64,000 bases of DNA, taken from the NCBI GenBank assembly GCA_029866205.1, contig JARWZT010000008.1:186001-250000 (forward strand). The letters run 5' to 3'. Source of the DNA: Rhodoferax sp. (GTDB taxonomy: Bacteria > Pseudomonadota > Gammaproteobacteria > Burkholderiales > Burkholderiaceae_C). Under the pieces are notes generated by a model. The model saw nothing but the letters and a program-made list of their open reading frames with translations, did no database searches and was not told where the DNA came from. Positions 22,034 to 32,200 of the stretch are shown one piece after another (position 1 is the stretch's first letter; every line of letters begins with the position of its first letter). The translations under genes and the position numbers were made by a program.

Positions 22034-22789
22034 TTAGCTGCGAATCTTGTAGCCACTGCGCAGCATCTGCAGCGCAACCGCACTGACCAGCAGCAACGCC
22101 ACACCCACGACGCTCACGCTCAGCCAGGGCGAGACATCGCTCACACCAAAAAAGCCGTAGCGAAAGCCGTCAATCATGTAGAAAAACGGGTTGAAGTGGC
22201 TCACGCCCTGCCAAAAGGCGGGCAGCGAATGGATGGAATAAAACACGCCGCTCAAAAATGTCATGGGCATGACCACAAAATTCTGGAAGGCCGCGAGCTG
22301 GTCAAACTTTTCGGCCCAGAGACCCGCAATCAAACCCAAGGTCCCCATCAGCGCCGACCCCATCACCGCAAAGGCAACAATAAACAGCGGTTGGGCAAAA
22401 CTGATGTGCGTAAACAAGGCGGAGATCGCAAAAACACCTGCACCCACCACCAAGCCCCGCACTACCGCCGCGCCCACGTAGGCCACAAACCAGTGCCAGT
22501 AAGACAGCGGCGTAAGCATGATGAACACCAGGTTCCCCATCACCTTGCTCATGATGAGCGAGGAGGAACTGTTGGCAAAGCTGTTTTGCAGCAAACTCAT
22601 CATCGCCAGGCCGGGCACCAAAAATGCGGTGTAACTCACCTGGTCGTAGACCTTGACATGGTCTTCCAGCGCATGGCCAAAGATCAGCAGGTACAACATG
22701 GCGGTCAGCACCGGGCCAGCAATCGTCTGGAAAGCCACTTTCCAAAAGCGCAGCACTTCTTTGTAAAGCAGGGTTTGCCAGCCGCTCAT
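22034..22789 (-). CDS. ABC-2 type transporter permease
   Basis: The 251-aa protein has six hydrophobic segments and the ABC-2 membrane family look (WQTLLYKEVLRFWKVAFQT at the start; FLSGVFYSIHSLPAFWQ late). It pairs with the ATPase that overlaps it by 4 nt. The pair resembles YadG/YadH of E. coli; the substrate is unknown. Position between mla and bolA-murA suggests an envelope-related export role, by inference only. Confidence 0.88.
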   Translation of the reverse strand: MSGWQTLLYKEVLRFWKVAFQTIAGPVLTAMLYLLIFGHALEDHVKVYDQVSYTAFLVPGLAMMSLLQNSFANSSSSLIMSKVMGNLVFIMLTPLSYWHWFVAYVGAAVVRGLVVGAGVFAISALFTHISFAQPLFIVAFAVMGSALMGTLGLIAGLWAEKFDQLAAFQNFVVMPMTFLSGVFYSIHSLPAFWQGVSHFNPFFYMIDGFRYGFFGVSDVSPWLSVSVVGVALLLVSAVALQMLRSGYKIRS

Positions 22790-23733
22790 GCTGAAACTCC
22801 TGCAGGTGCCGCGGCGCCCGAATGCTTTTGCATCACATCCAGAAACACGTCCTCCAGATCGGCCTTGCGAATTTCAACGTCATGCGCCACCAGACCCGAC
22901 TGGCGCACGGCCGCCAAAAAGTGTTCGATCTCGAGGGCATCGTGGGCCGGAAACTGCACGATGCGACCGGTGACACGGGCCTGCGCCGCAAGTGCAGGCG
23001 GCAAGTCGCCGTCCACCTTGAAGCGCAGCACATTGCTCGACGCCGCCTTGAGCAGCGTGCTGGTGTGGTCCAGCGCCACGATACGGCCAGACTTGAGCAT
23101 GGCAATGCGCCCGCACAAGGCCTCGGCCTCTTCCAGGTAATGCGTGGTCAGCAGCACGGTGTGGCCTTGCTTGTTGAGTTTGGCGATGAACTGCCAGAGC
23201 GTCTGACGCAGCTCCACGTCCACGCCGGCCGTGGGTTCGTCCAGCACGATTACTGGCGGCTTGTGCACCAGGGCCTGCGCCACCAGCACCCGGCGCTTCA
23301 TGCCGCCTGAGAGCTGGCGCATATTGGCGTCTGCCTTGTCGGCCAAACCCAGGCTTTCCAGCAGCTCATCAATCCAGGCGTCGTTGTTCCGGACGCCAAA
23401 ATACCCGGATTGAATGCGCAAGGCCTCGCGCACATTGAAAAAAGGATCAAAAACCAGCTCTTGCGGCACCACACCCAGGCGACGCCGGGCGGCAGCAAAG
23501 TCTTTTTGAACATCGTGCCCCAACACGCTGGCCGAACCACTGCTGGGCCGGGACAGGCCCGAGAGCATGCTGATCATGGTGGTTTTGCCGGCGCCATTGG
23601 GGCCGAGCAGACCAAAAAACTCACCCTCTTCAATGCCAAGGCTGACATTGTCGACCGCCAAAAACGTCGCTCCGGGAGGGCCTTTGGGGGACGAATAGGC
23701 CTTGGAGATCGATTGAAATGAAATGGCGAGCAT
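22786..23733 (-). CDS. ABC transporter ATP-binding protein (YadG-like)
   Basis: From ATG 23733 (MLAISFQSISKAY) the protein is 315 aa. It has Walker A GPNGAGKTT, the signature LSGGMKRR, Walker B VIVLDEPTAGVD and the switch His in LLTTHYLEEAEAL. About 90 C-terminal residues form an accessory domain (DLEDVFLDVMQKHSG at the end) common in drug/polysaccharide exporters of the ABC-2 class. It overlaps the permease gene by 4 nt. Confidence 0.92.
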   Translation of the reverse strand: MLAISFQSISKAYSSPKGPPGATFLAVDNVSLGIEEGEFFGLLGPNGAGKTTMISMLSGLSRPSSGSASVLGHDVQKDFAAARRRLGVVPQELVFDPFFNVREALRIQSGYFGVRNNDAWIDELLESLGLADKADANMRQLSGGMKRRVLVAQALVHKPPVIVLDEPTAGVDVELRQTLWQFIAKLNKQGHTVLLTTHYLEEAEALCGRIAMLKSGRIVALDHTSTLLKAASSNVLRFKVDGDLPPALAAQARVTGRIVQFPAHDALEIEHFLAAVRQSGLVAHDVEIRKADLEDVFLDVMQKHSGAAAPAGVSA

Positions 23734-23798
23734 GAAGCGGTCAATTTTACGCGTCGCCGTTGAGACGACGAACACCAGGGACAGAGGTCGAACGGCGA

Positions 23799-24095
23799 TC
23801 AGGCGTGCGCGTCGGCGGATTGGGGCGCTGGGCCAGCACCCAACAAAGTCTGCACCCCATAAAGGGTGGCCAAAGCAAGCAGGCGCGTTGGCAAGCCACG
23901 CACCTCCAAAGATTTGCCCAGGCCAACGCCCAGGCGCTGCAGTTCGAGCAATACCGCCAGAGCCGACGAGTCAAACGTCGACAGCGCCGTCGCATCAAGC
24001 ACGGCCGCGCCCGGCTCCGTCGCCAGGGCGTGACCCAAGTCGCGCAGACAGGCCGCAGCGTGGGCGTGGGTCAAGACGACGGGCAGTCGAAGCAT
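23799..24095 (-). CDS. mlaB: STAS-domain protein MlaB
   Basis: MlaB is the small cytoplasmic STAS subunit that stabilises the MlaFE transporter. From ATG 24095, one base after the mlaC stop, it is 98 aa. The helix carrying the family Thr/Ser (TALSTFDSSALAVLLELQRLG) is intact. A longer in-frame start at 24113 (MSKKAEM) is possible and would overlap mlaC by 17 nt. It is the last gene of mlaFEDACB. Confidence 0.88.
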   Translation of the reverse strand: MLRLPVVLTHAHAAACLRDLGHALATEPGAAVLDATALSTFDSSALAVLLELQRLGVGLGKSLEVRGLPTRLLALATLYGVQTLLGAGPAPQSADAHA

Positions 24096-24096
24096 C

Positions 24097-24726
24097 TCAG
24101 CTTTTTTTGACATTGGATTTATTGCGTGCCGCCAGCGAATCAATAAGCCCTTCGATACCCTTGGCATTGATTTCCTGGGAAAACTGGCTCTTGTAGGTTT
24201 CGACCAGCCAGACACCCAGCACATTCAGGTTGTAAATGCGCCAACCGGCGCCCTGGCCCGGGGTTTTCTCGAGGCGGTAATCCAGCTGAATCGGGTCTCC
24301 GCTGCCGCGTACCTCGCTGCGCACCACCAGTTCCTTGTCCTCGGGCGAAGCACGCAGTGGCTTCATCACGACGTTTTGGTCACTGACCTGCGACAGTGCG
24401 CCCGCATAGGTACGCACCAACAGAATCTTGAATTCTTCTTGCAGGCGTTTTTGCTGTTCGGGGGTGGCCTGACGCCAACCCGGGCCCACCGCAGAAGCGG
24501 TCATGCGCTGGAAATCAACGTGCGGCATGATCCGCGTGTCCACCAGCGTCACAATGCGCCCGATATCGCCACTGCGCATGGCCTTGTCGGCCTTGATGGT
24601 GTCCAGCACCTCCACCGAGATCCGCTTCACGAAGGCATCAGGTGCCTCGTCTTCCGCCCGAGCGTGACCCAGCATCACTGACATCAGCAGCGTGGTGAGC
24701 AAACGAATAAATAACTGGCGGTTCAT
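24097..24726 (-). CDS. mlaC: Periplasmic phospholipid-binding protein MlaC
   Basis: MlaC shuttles phospholipids across the periplasm between MlaA and MlaFEDB. From ATG 24726 it is 209 aa, with a signal peptide (RQLFIRLLTTLLMSVMLGHARA) and the Tol_Tol_Ttg2 family body: VDTRIMPHVDFQRMTASAVG, then TYAGALSQV and YNLNVLGVWLVETYKSQF. The gap to mlaA upstream is about 99 nt, the largest in the mla run. Confidence 0.94.
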   Translation of the reverse strand: MNRQLFIRLLTTLLMSVMLGHARAEDEAPDAFVKRISVEVLDTIKADKAMRSGDIGRIVTLVDTRIMPHVDFQRMTASAVGPGWRQATPEQQKRLQEEFKILLVRTYAGALSQVSDQNVVMKPLRASPEDKELVVRSEVRGSGDPIQLDYRLEKTPGQGAGWRIYNLNVLGVWLVETYKSQFSQEINAKGIEGLIDSLAARNKSNVKKS

Positions 24727-24825
24727 AGATTTCCCTTTTTTGATCGGCCGGTAAACACCCGCATTCAACGCGCGGACGCGCTATTTGACGGACATGTTTT
24801 GGCTATTTTTGTGAAGCGGAGAATT

Positions 24826-25551
24826 TTAAGGTGCGAAGTCCGGGCTGTCCGGCACATCGCCGTCGTACTGGCGATAGCGTTGCCGCTGAAAATACAAGTC
24901 ACGGGTAAACGAATAGGCGTCCAGCGCAGCGGCGTCGATCACTTCACCGGCTTTCAGGTAACTCTCGCGCACGTCAACGGCATTGAGTACCGTCAACACG
25001 TCACGTGTGGCTTTGTCGTCAATGTGATTGGCCAGGTTGCCGTGGTAATCCACCGGCAAGGCCACCACTTCGCGCAGGGTAAACGGCCCCAGCAGCGGCA
25101 AAACCACGAAGGGCCCGGGGCTCACGCCCCAGCGCCCCAGTGTCAGGCCGAAATCAGCTGGGTGCTTTTCGATGTCCAACTCGCTGGCCACATCAAACAA
25201 ACCCAGAATTCCGATGGTGCTGTTGATCATCACCCGCCCCAGACTGTCGCTGGTCGCTTGGCCTTTGAGGGCTGCGGCGTTGTTCACTACCGACCAGACA
25301 TCCACCAGATTGCCGAAGAAATTTCCGACGCCCTTGCGCGCCCAGTACGGAGTGACTTTGCCGTAGACCGTCGCGACGGGTTTGATCAGGGCCCGGTCCA
25401 GGGCGTCGTTGACGGTGAACATGACCCGGTTGACGGGTTCAAAAGGATCGCGCGGGTCAGGGAGCTTTTGCGCCCACCCCGAACAGGCGCAGGCCAGCAG
25501 CAGCACCATCGCGCCGCCCTGCTTTCCCATGATGCGCGCACGCACAGCCAC
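24826..25551 (-). CDS. mlaA: Outer-membrane lipoprotein MlaA (VacJ)
   Basis: MlaA sits with porins in the outer membrane and removes phospholipid from the outer leaflet. The 241-aa protein has a signal with a lipobox-like LLAC at Cys21, followed by the family signature DPRDPFEPVNRVMFTVNDALD. YLKAGEVIDAAALDAYSFTRDLY lies near the end. In-frame ATG codons at 25530 and 25509 are alternative starts. mlaA lies between mlaD and mlaC here, unlike E. coli, where it is unlinked. Confidence 0.94.
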   Translation of the reverse strand: MAVRARIMGKQGGAMVLLLACACSGWAQKLPDPRDPFEPVNRVMFTVNDALDRALIKPVATVYGKVTPYWARKGVGNFFGNLVDVWSVVNNAAALKGQATSDSLGRVMINSTIGILGLFDVASELDIEKHPADFGLTLGRWGVSPGPFVVLPLLGPFTLREVVALPVDYHGNLANHIDDKATRDVLTVLNAVDVRESYLKAGEVIDAAALDAYSFTRDLYFQRQRYRQYDGDVPDSPDFAP

Positions 25552-25558
25552 TGTTTCC

Positions 25559-26038
25559 CTAGTCCGACTGACGGGTGCCGGCGCCGTCTGCCGCCTTGCT
25601 GTACAAAAACTGGCTGATCAGGCTTTCCAGCACCACCGCAGACTGGGTGCTGGAAATCGTATCGCCCGCCGCCAGCACGGCGTCGGTCGCCCCCGCCTCG
25701 ATTCCAAGGTACTGCTCTCCCAGCAAGCCGCTGGTGAGGATCTTGAGTGAACTGTCTTTGGGAAAGCTGTAGCGGCTTTCCATGGCCAACACCACGCGGG
25801 CCTGGAAGGACTTGTCATCAAACACGATCTTGTCGACCCGGCCCACCACCACACCGGCACTGCGCACGGCAGCCTTGGGCTTGAGTCCACCGACGTTGTC
25901 AAATTTGGCCGTGACCGTATAGGTCTTCTGGAAGTTCAGGCTCAGCAAATTGGCCGACTGCAGGGCCAGAAAAAGAACCGCCACGGCTCCGATGAGCACA
26001 AACAGCCCAACCCACAAATCATTTTTTGAGCGCTGCAT
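25559..26038 (-). CDS. mlaD: MCE-domain substrate-binding protein MlaD
   Basis: MlaD is the inner-membrane MCE subunit that forms a hexameric ring on MlaFE. The 159-aa protein has one N-terminal membrane helix (WVGLFVLIGAVAVLFLALQ) and one MCE domain with YTVTAKFDNVGGLKPKAAVRSAGVVVGRV and the hydrophobic pore-loop region GLLGEQYLGIEAG. It lies 21 nt after mlaE and 7 nt before mlaA. Confidence 0.95.
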   Translation of the reverse strand: MQRSKNDLWVGLFVLIGAVAVLFLALQSANLLSLNFQKTYTVTAKFDNVGGLKPKAAVRSAGVVVGRVDKIVFDDKSFQARVVLAMESRYSFPKDSSLKILTSGLLGEQYLGIEAGATDAVLAAGDTISSTQSAVVLESLISQFLYSKAADGAGTRQSD

Positions 26039-26059
26039 GCAACACCTTTCTAGTCACCG

Positions 26060-26842
26060 TTAAATCGTAAACATCAAGGCAGTCAGGATGAAATCCAGCG
26101 CCAGCACAGCCAATGAAGCCACCACAACCGTGCGCGTGGTGGCACTGGCGACACCCTCGGGGGTGGGCTGCGCCTCAAACCCCTGGAGCAAGGCCACAAA
26201 AGTCACCGTAAAGCCAAACACCACACTCTTAATGATGCCGTTGCCCACGTCGCGCCAGACGTCCACGCCGCCTTGAATCTGGCTCCAAAACGAACCCGAG
26301 TCGACGCCGATCATCAGCACACCGACGACCCAGCCGCCAATAATTCCCATGGCGCTGAACACCGCCGCCAGCAAAGGCATGGTGATCACGCCCGCCCAAA
26401 ACCGGGGCGCCAACACCCGCAACACCGGGTCCACCGCCATCATTTCCATGACGCTGATTTGCTCGCCCGCCTTCATCAGGCCGATCTCGGCCGTGAGCGA
26501 CGTGCCGGCGCGCCCCGCAAACAGCAAGGCCGTGACCACCGGGCCGAGTTCCCGCACCAGACTCAGCGTCACCAACAGCCCCAAAGCCTCCGAGGAGCCG
26601 TAGCGCTGCAGCGTGTAGTAGCCCTGCAAGCCAAAAACGAAACCGACAAACAGGCCCGACACCGCAATGATGACCAAGGAATAGTTGCCCAGAAAGTGGA
26701 TTTGGTCACGAATGAGTCCAAAGCGACGCAGGCTTCCCGGCAAAGTGGTGAGGAGGCGAAAAAACAGACGCGCGCCGTGGCCCATTTCGGCCAGTTGGCG
26801 CCGGGTGGCAAAGCCCACATCACGGGGATTGATCCAGCTCAT
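26060..26842 (-). CDS. mlaE: Phospholipid ABC transporter permease MlaE
   Basis: The 260-aa protein is the MlaE permease (YrbE type) with about five hydrophobic segments and the family block RELGPVVTALLFAGRAGTSLTAEIGLMKAGEQI. It moves lipid between the inner membrane and MlaD under MlaF ATPase power. It overlaps mlaF by 4 nt. Confidence 0.96.
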   Translation of the reverse strand: MSWINPRDVGFATRRQLAEMGHGARLFFRLLTTLPGSLRRFGLIRDQIHFLGNYSLVIIAVSGLFVGFVFGLQGYYTLQRYGSSEALGLLVTLSLVRELGPVVTALLFAGRAGTSLTAEIGLMKAGEQISVMEMMAVDPVLRVLAPRFWAGVITMPLLAAVFSAMGIIGGWVVGVLMIGVDSGSFWSQIQGGVDVWRDVGNGIIKSVVFGFTVTFVALLQGFEAQPTPEGVASATTRTVVVASLAVLALDFILTALMFTI

Positions 26843-27654
26843 GCGGCACGCTCCGGTCCAAAATCCTGTTCCACACTGACACTGGGGTAGTGAAAGCGCA
26901 CCGGTCCGTCCGCCAGGGCGTGGACATATTGGTACACCAGCGGGTCGGTGCTGTGACGCACCTCGTCGGGTGTGCCCTGGGTGGCGACTTTGCCATTGGC
27001 CAGAATAATCACGTGGTCGGCAATGGCAAAGGTTTGCTCCAGCTCGTGCGAGACAAAAATGCTGGTCAGGCCCATGGAGTCATTGAGCTGGCGGATCAGA
27101 TGGGCTGCGGTACCCAGGGAAATGGGGTCCAGGCCGGAAAAAGGCTCGTCGTACATCACGAGCTCCGGGTCCAGGGCAATCGCGCGGGCCAGGGCGATGC
27201 GCCGGGCCATGCCGCCCGAGACTTCACTGGGCATCAGATCACGGGCACCGCGCAGTCCCACGGCGTTGAGCTTCATGAGCACGATGTCCCGGATCAGGGC
27301 CTCGGGCAAGTCGGTGTGTTCGCGCAAGGGAAAAGCGACATTCTCGAACACCGACAAATCCGCAAACAGCGCGCCAAACTGAAAAAGCATCCCCATGCGC
27401 CGGCGTGCCGCATAGAGTTCTTTTTGGTGCATCGGCGTGATGTCCTGCCCGTCAAAGAGCAAGGTTCCGGACTGGGCGCGGTTTTGACCGCCAATCAGGC
27501 GCAGGATGGTGGTTTTGCCGCCACCGGAGGCCCCCATCAATGCAGTCACCTTGCCGCGGGGCACCTGCAGGGAAACATCGTCAAGAATGACGCGCTCACC
27601 GTAACCAAAGGTCAGGTTCTTGAGTTCGACGAGGGCGTGGGAGAAAGTTTGCAT
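26839..27654 (-). CDS. mlaF: Phospholipid ABC transporter ATP-binding protein MlaF
   Basis: The 271-aa ATPase has Walker A GASGGGKTT, the signature VSGGMARRIALARA, Walker B LVMYDEPFSGLD and the switch His in FVSHELEQ. The C-terminal extension (about 240-271) is the part that reaches across the MlaF dimer in known structures. It is first in mlaFEDACB, about 120 bp after gltD. A minus-strand TATGAT about 32 nt before the ATG is a possible -10 with no good -35. Confidence 0.95.
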   Translation of the reverse strand: MQTFSHALVELKNLTFGYGERVILDDVSLQVPRGKVTALMGASGGGKTTILRLIGGQNRAQSGTLLFDGQDITPMHQKELYAARRRMGMLFQFGALFADLSVFENVAFPLREHTDLPEALIRDIVLMKLNAVGLRGARDLMPSEVSGGMARRIALARAIALDPELVMYDEPFSGLDPISLGTAAHLIRQLNDSMGLTSIFVSHELEQTFAIADHVIILANGKVATQGTPDEVRHSTDPLVYQYVHALADGPVRFHYPSVSVEQDFGPERAA

Positions 27655-27773
27655 GCTGACAAGGAAATTCAGGCCGGATCATACGGGATTACCCGAATTC
27701 CCCAGCCGCTGGTGGACACGATTTACCTCAGATTTACCAAGGCAAACCCGCGCCCACCCGCATTTTTGTGACC

Positions 27774-29240
27774 TTATCGTGGCAGATCACTGCTTCCCAT
27801 CAGGTAGGTGTCCACAGCACGGGCCGCTTGGCGCCCCTCGCGAATGGCCCAGACCACCAGCGACTGGCCCCGGCGCATGTCGCCCGCAGCAAACACTTTT
27901 TTCACGTTCGTCGCATAGCCACCGCGCTCGTCGGTGCTGGCCTTGGCGTTGGCACGGGCGTCTTTTTCAACGCCAAAAGCGTCCAGTACCGTCGAAACCG
28001 GGTTGACAAAACCCATGGCCAGCAAAACCAGGTCCGCCTGGTGGTGCTTTTCGGTACCCGGGATTTCGATCAATTTGCCGTCCTTGAATTCAACGTGCAC
28101 CGTGGTCAGACCGGTGACTTTGCCGTTTTCGCCGGTAAACGCCTTGGTCGAGACGGCGAACTCGCGCACACAACCCTCTTCGTGGCTGGAGCTGGTGCGC
28201 AGTTTGAGCGGCCAGTACGGCCAGGTCAGGGGCCGATTTTCCACTTCGGGGGGTTGGGGCATGACCTCAAACTGGGTCACGCTGACCGCGCCGTGGCGGT
28301 TGCTGGTGCCCACGCAGTCGCTTCCGGTGTCGCCGCCGCCAATCACGATGACGTGTTTGCCGTCCGCGCGCAACTGGCCTTTGAGCTTGTCCCCCGCGTT
28401 GACCTTGTTTTGCTGCGGCAAAAACTCCATGGCGAAATGGATGCCCTCGAGTTCGCGGCCGGGTACGGGCAAATCACGCGACTGCTCCGAACCACCAGTG
28501 AGCAGGACGGCGTCAAAGTCCGCTTGCAGCTGGGCGGCAGAAATCGTTTCTTTGGCCCAGTTGGTGACTTTGGAGCCCTGGGGCATGTCGCCCACCAGCA
28601 CGCTGGTGCGCAGGGTAACGCCCTCGGCCTGCAGTTGCGCGGCGCGGCGGTCGATGTGCGACTTTTCCATTTTGAAATCGGGAATGCCGTAGCGCAACAG
28701 ACCGCCAATGCGGTCATTTTTCTCGAACAAGGTCACATCGTGGCCCACACGCGCGAGTTGCTGTGCAGCGGCCATGCCCGCGGGGCCAGAGCCCACCACA
28801 GCAATTTTTTTGCCGGTCTTGGCTTTGGGCAGTTGGGGCGTGACCCAGCCCTCAGACCAGGCGCGGTCGATGATGGCGTGCTCAATCGACTTGATGCCCA
28901 CGGCATCGTCGTTCACATTGAGGGTGCACGCGGCCTCACAAGGTGCCGGGCAAATGCGGCCCGTGAACTCGGGAAAGTTGTTGGTGCTGTGCAAAACATC
29001 AATCGCGTTCTTCCAGTCGCCCTGGAACACCAGCTCATTGAAATCGGGAATGATGTTGTTGACCGGGCAGCCGTTGTTGCAAAACGGCGTGCCGCAGTCC
29101 ATGCAGCGCGCGCTTTGCTGTTTGGCGTGTGTGTCGTCCAGGCCGATAACAAATTCTTTGTAGTTTTTCAGGCGTTCGGGGACGGGCTTGTAGCCTTCCT
29201 CGACACGCTCAAACTCCATGAAACCAGTGATTTTTCCCAT
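27774..29240 (-). CDS. gltD: Glutamate synthase (NADPH), small (beta) subunit
   Basis: GltD takes electrons from NADPH through FAD and passes them to GltB. The 488-aa protein has an N-terminal ferredoxin-like Cys region ([30 protein letters not shown]) for [4Fe-4S] clusters. The FAD dinucleotide loop is [15 protein letters not shown], and the NADPH loop is [13 protein letters not shown]. It follows gltB after 33 nt with AAGGA before its ATG. Confidence 0.97.
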   Translation of the reverse strand: MGKITGFMEFERVEEGYKPVPERLKNYKEFVIGLDDTHAKQQSARCMDCGTPFCNNGCPVNNIIPDFNELVFQGDWKNAIDVLHSTNNFPEFTGRICPAPCEAACTLNVNDDAVGIKSIEHAIIDRAWSEGWVTPQLPKAKTGKKIAVVGSGPAGMAAAQQLARVGHDVTLFEKNDRIGGLLRYGIPDFKMEKSHIDRRAAQLQAEGVTLRTSVLVGDMPQGSKVTNWAKETISAAQLQADFDAVLLTGGSEQSRDLPVPGRELEGIHFAMEFLPQQNKVNAGDKLKGQLRADGKHVIVIGGGDTGSDCVGTSNRHGAVSVTQFEVMPQPPEVENRPLTWPYWPLKLRTSSSHEEGCVREFAVSTKAFTGENGKVTGLTTVHVEFKDGKLIEIPGTEKHHQADLVLLAMGFVNPVSTVLDAFGVEKDARANAKASTDERGGYATNVKKVFAAGDMRRGQSLVVWAIREGRQAARAVDTYLMGSSDLPR

Positions 29241-29273
29241 GATGGTGTTCCTTGAACGGTGTTGAACGCGCGC

Positions 29274-32200
29274 TTACAGCGCAGCGGGAGCCAGGGTTTT
29301 AGCCGCAATGGCCTGCTTTTTGGCATAAATCTCGGCCAGTGCGCGCTTGTACTCGGTCGGAAAGACCTTGACGAACTTGGCGCGCGCAGTGTCCCAATGG
29401 TCCAACAGCTCGCGCGCGCGCTTGCTTCCGGTCCAGCGGTTGTGGTCTTCCAGCAGTTTCCTGAGTTGCGCCTCGTCGGTCTCGCCCCGGTGCCAAACCG
29501 CCTTGTCGATCTGCTCGGACTGCTCTTTGGCCGTCAGCACACGCTCCAGGCTCACCATGCTGGTGTTGCAGCGGCTGGCGAACTGGCCGTCTTCGTCGTA
29601 GACGTAGGCAATGCCACCGCTCATGCCGGCAGCAAAATTGCGCCCGGTTTTGCCAAGCACCGCCACCGTACCACCCGTCATGTACTCGCAACCGTGGTCA
29701 CCGGTGCCTTCAATCACCGCCGTCGCACCAGACAGGCGAACCGCAAAACGCTCGCCGCCCACGCCGCTGAAAAACGCCTCGCCGGTGGTGGCACCGTACA
29801 TCACGGTGTTACCCACAATCGTATTGCGCACTGCTTCGCCCCTGAAATCAATGCTCGGACGCACCACCACGCGGCCACCCGACAGGCCCTTGCCGGTGTA
29901 ATCGTTGGCGTCGCCGATCAAATACAGGGTAATTCCGTTGCACAGGAAGGCACCGAAGGACTGGCCGCCCGTGCCCTCGAGTTGAATGCGAATGGAGTCA
30001 TCTGGCAAACCTTCAGGATGCACTTTGGTGACTACGCCCGACAACATGGCTCCAACCGAACGGTTGACGTTGCGGGCCACTTCCATGAACTGCACGCGCT
30101 CGCCCTTGTCGATGGCTGCACGGCTCTTGGCAATCAGCACGTTGTCCAGGGCCTTCTCCAGGCCGTGTTCCTGCTCTTCGGTCTGGAAGCGCGGCACATC
30201 GGCACCCACCTGGGGTTGCGCAAACAGGCGGCTGAAGTCCAAGCCGCTGGCTTTCCAGTGTTCAATGCCCTTGCGCATATCGAGCAGGTCAGCGCGGCCG
30301 ATCAGGTCGTCGAACTTGCGGATGCCCAACTGGGCCATGATGTGGCGCACTTCTTCGGCGATAAAGAAGAAGTAGTTCACCACGTGCTCGGGTTTGCCCG
30401 AGAACTTTTTGCGCAGTGTCGGATCTTGCGTGGCCACGCCCACCGGGCAGGTGTTGAGGTGGCATTTGCGCATCATGATGCAGCCTTCAACCACCAGGGG
30501 CGCGGTGGCAAAACCAAACTCGTCTGCACCCAACAGCGCGCCAATGGCCACGTCGCGGCCGGTTTTCATTTGGCCATCGGCCTGCACACGGATACGGCTG
30601 CGCAGTCGGTTCAAGACCAGGGTCTGCTGGGTTTCGGCCAGCCCGATTTCCCAAGGGCTGCCCGCATGCTTTATGGACGACCAGGGCGAGGCGCCCGTGC
30701 CACCGTCGTGCCCGGCAATCACCACGTGGTCGGCCTTGCACTTGGCCACACCCGCGGCAATCGTGCCCACACCAATCTCGGACACCAGCTTGACGCTGAT
30801 ACCGGAATGCGGCGCCACGTTTTTCAGGTCGTGAATGAGCTGGGCCAAGTCTTCAATCGAGTAGATGTCGTGGTGCGGTGGCGGGGAGATCAGGCCCACG
30901 CCAGGCACCGAATGCCGCAGTTTGCCGATGTACTCCGACACCTTGCTGCCAGGCAACTGTCCGCCCTCGCCCGGCTTGGCGCCCTGGGCCATCTTGATCT
31001 GGATCTGGTCGGCGCTGCTTAGGTATTCGGCGGTGACCCCAAAACGGCCTGAGGCAACTTGCTTGATCTTGGAGCGCATGGAGTCGCCCCCATTGAGCGC
31101 GTAATCGACCTCAAAGATTTCCTTGCCCAAGAGGTCCGACATGGTCTGGCCTTGCTTGATCGGGATGCCCTTGAGTTCATTGCGGTAGCGCAGCGGGTCT
31201 TCACCGCCTTCACCGGTATTGCTCTTGCCGCCGATGCGGTTCATGGCAATGGCCAGCGTGGCGTGCGCCTCGGTCGAGATCGAACCCAGCGACATGGCAC
31301 CGGTGGCGAAGCGCTTGACGATTTCTTTGGCGGGCTCCACTTCGTCCACCGGAATGGCTTTGGCCGGGTCGATCTTGAACTCGAACAGGCCGCGCAGCGT
31401 AAGGTGGCGCTTGCTCTGGTCGTTGATCAGTTCGGCGTATTCCTTGTAGGTGTTCCAATTGTTGGCGCGGGTGCTGTGCTGCAGCTTGGCAATCGCGTCC
31501 GGCGTCCACATGTGCTCTTCGCCGCGGGCACGCCAGGCGTATTCGCCACCGGCGTCCAGCGCGTTGGCCAGCACCGGGTCGGCACCGAAAGCGGCCTTGT
31601 GGGTGCGAATGGCTTCTTCGGCAATCTCAAAGACGCCGATGCCCTCAACCCGGCTGGGCGTGCCGGTGAAGTACTTGGACACGGTCTCGCTGGACAGGCC
31701 GATGGCCTCGAACAACTGCGCGCCGCAATAACTCATATAGGTGCTGACACCCATCTTGGACATGATCTTGGACAGGCCTTTGCCGACCGCCTTGACGTAG
31801 TTGTAAATGGCTTTGTCCGCACTCAGGGCGCCGGGCAAGCCCGCACTCATCGAGGTCAGCGTTTCCATGGCCAGGTAAGGATGGACCGCTTCCGCCCCAT
31901 AACCCGCCAACACCGCGAAATGGTGGACCTCGCGTGCGGTGCCGGTCTCCACCACCAGTCCGGCCGTGGTCCGCAATCCACCCAGCACCAGATGCTGGTG
32001 AATGGCAGAGAGCGCCAGCAAGGCGGGAATAGCCACCTGCGTCGCGTTCATGGCGCGGTCGCTGATGATCAGGATGTTGTTGCCGCTCTTGATCGCATCG
32101 ACCGCTTCAGCACACAAGGACGCCAATTTGGCTTCGACGCCATCATGGCCCCAGGCCAGGGGATAGGTGATGTCCAGCGTGTAGCTGCGGAATTTGCCGT

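Noticed and set aside
29259..31022. 587-aa plus-strand open frame opposite gltB
   Set aside because: It is an antisense shadow in GC-rich DNA; gltB is complete on the minus strand.
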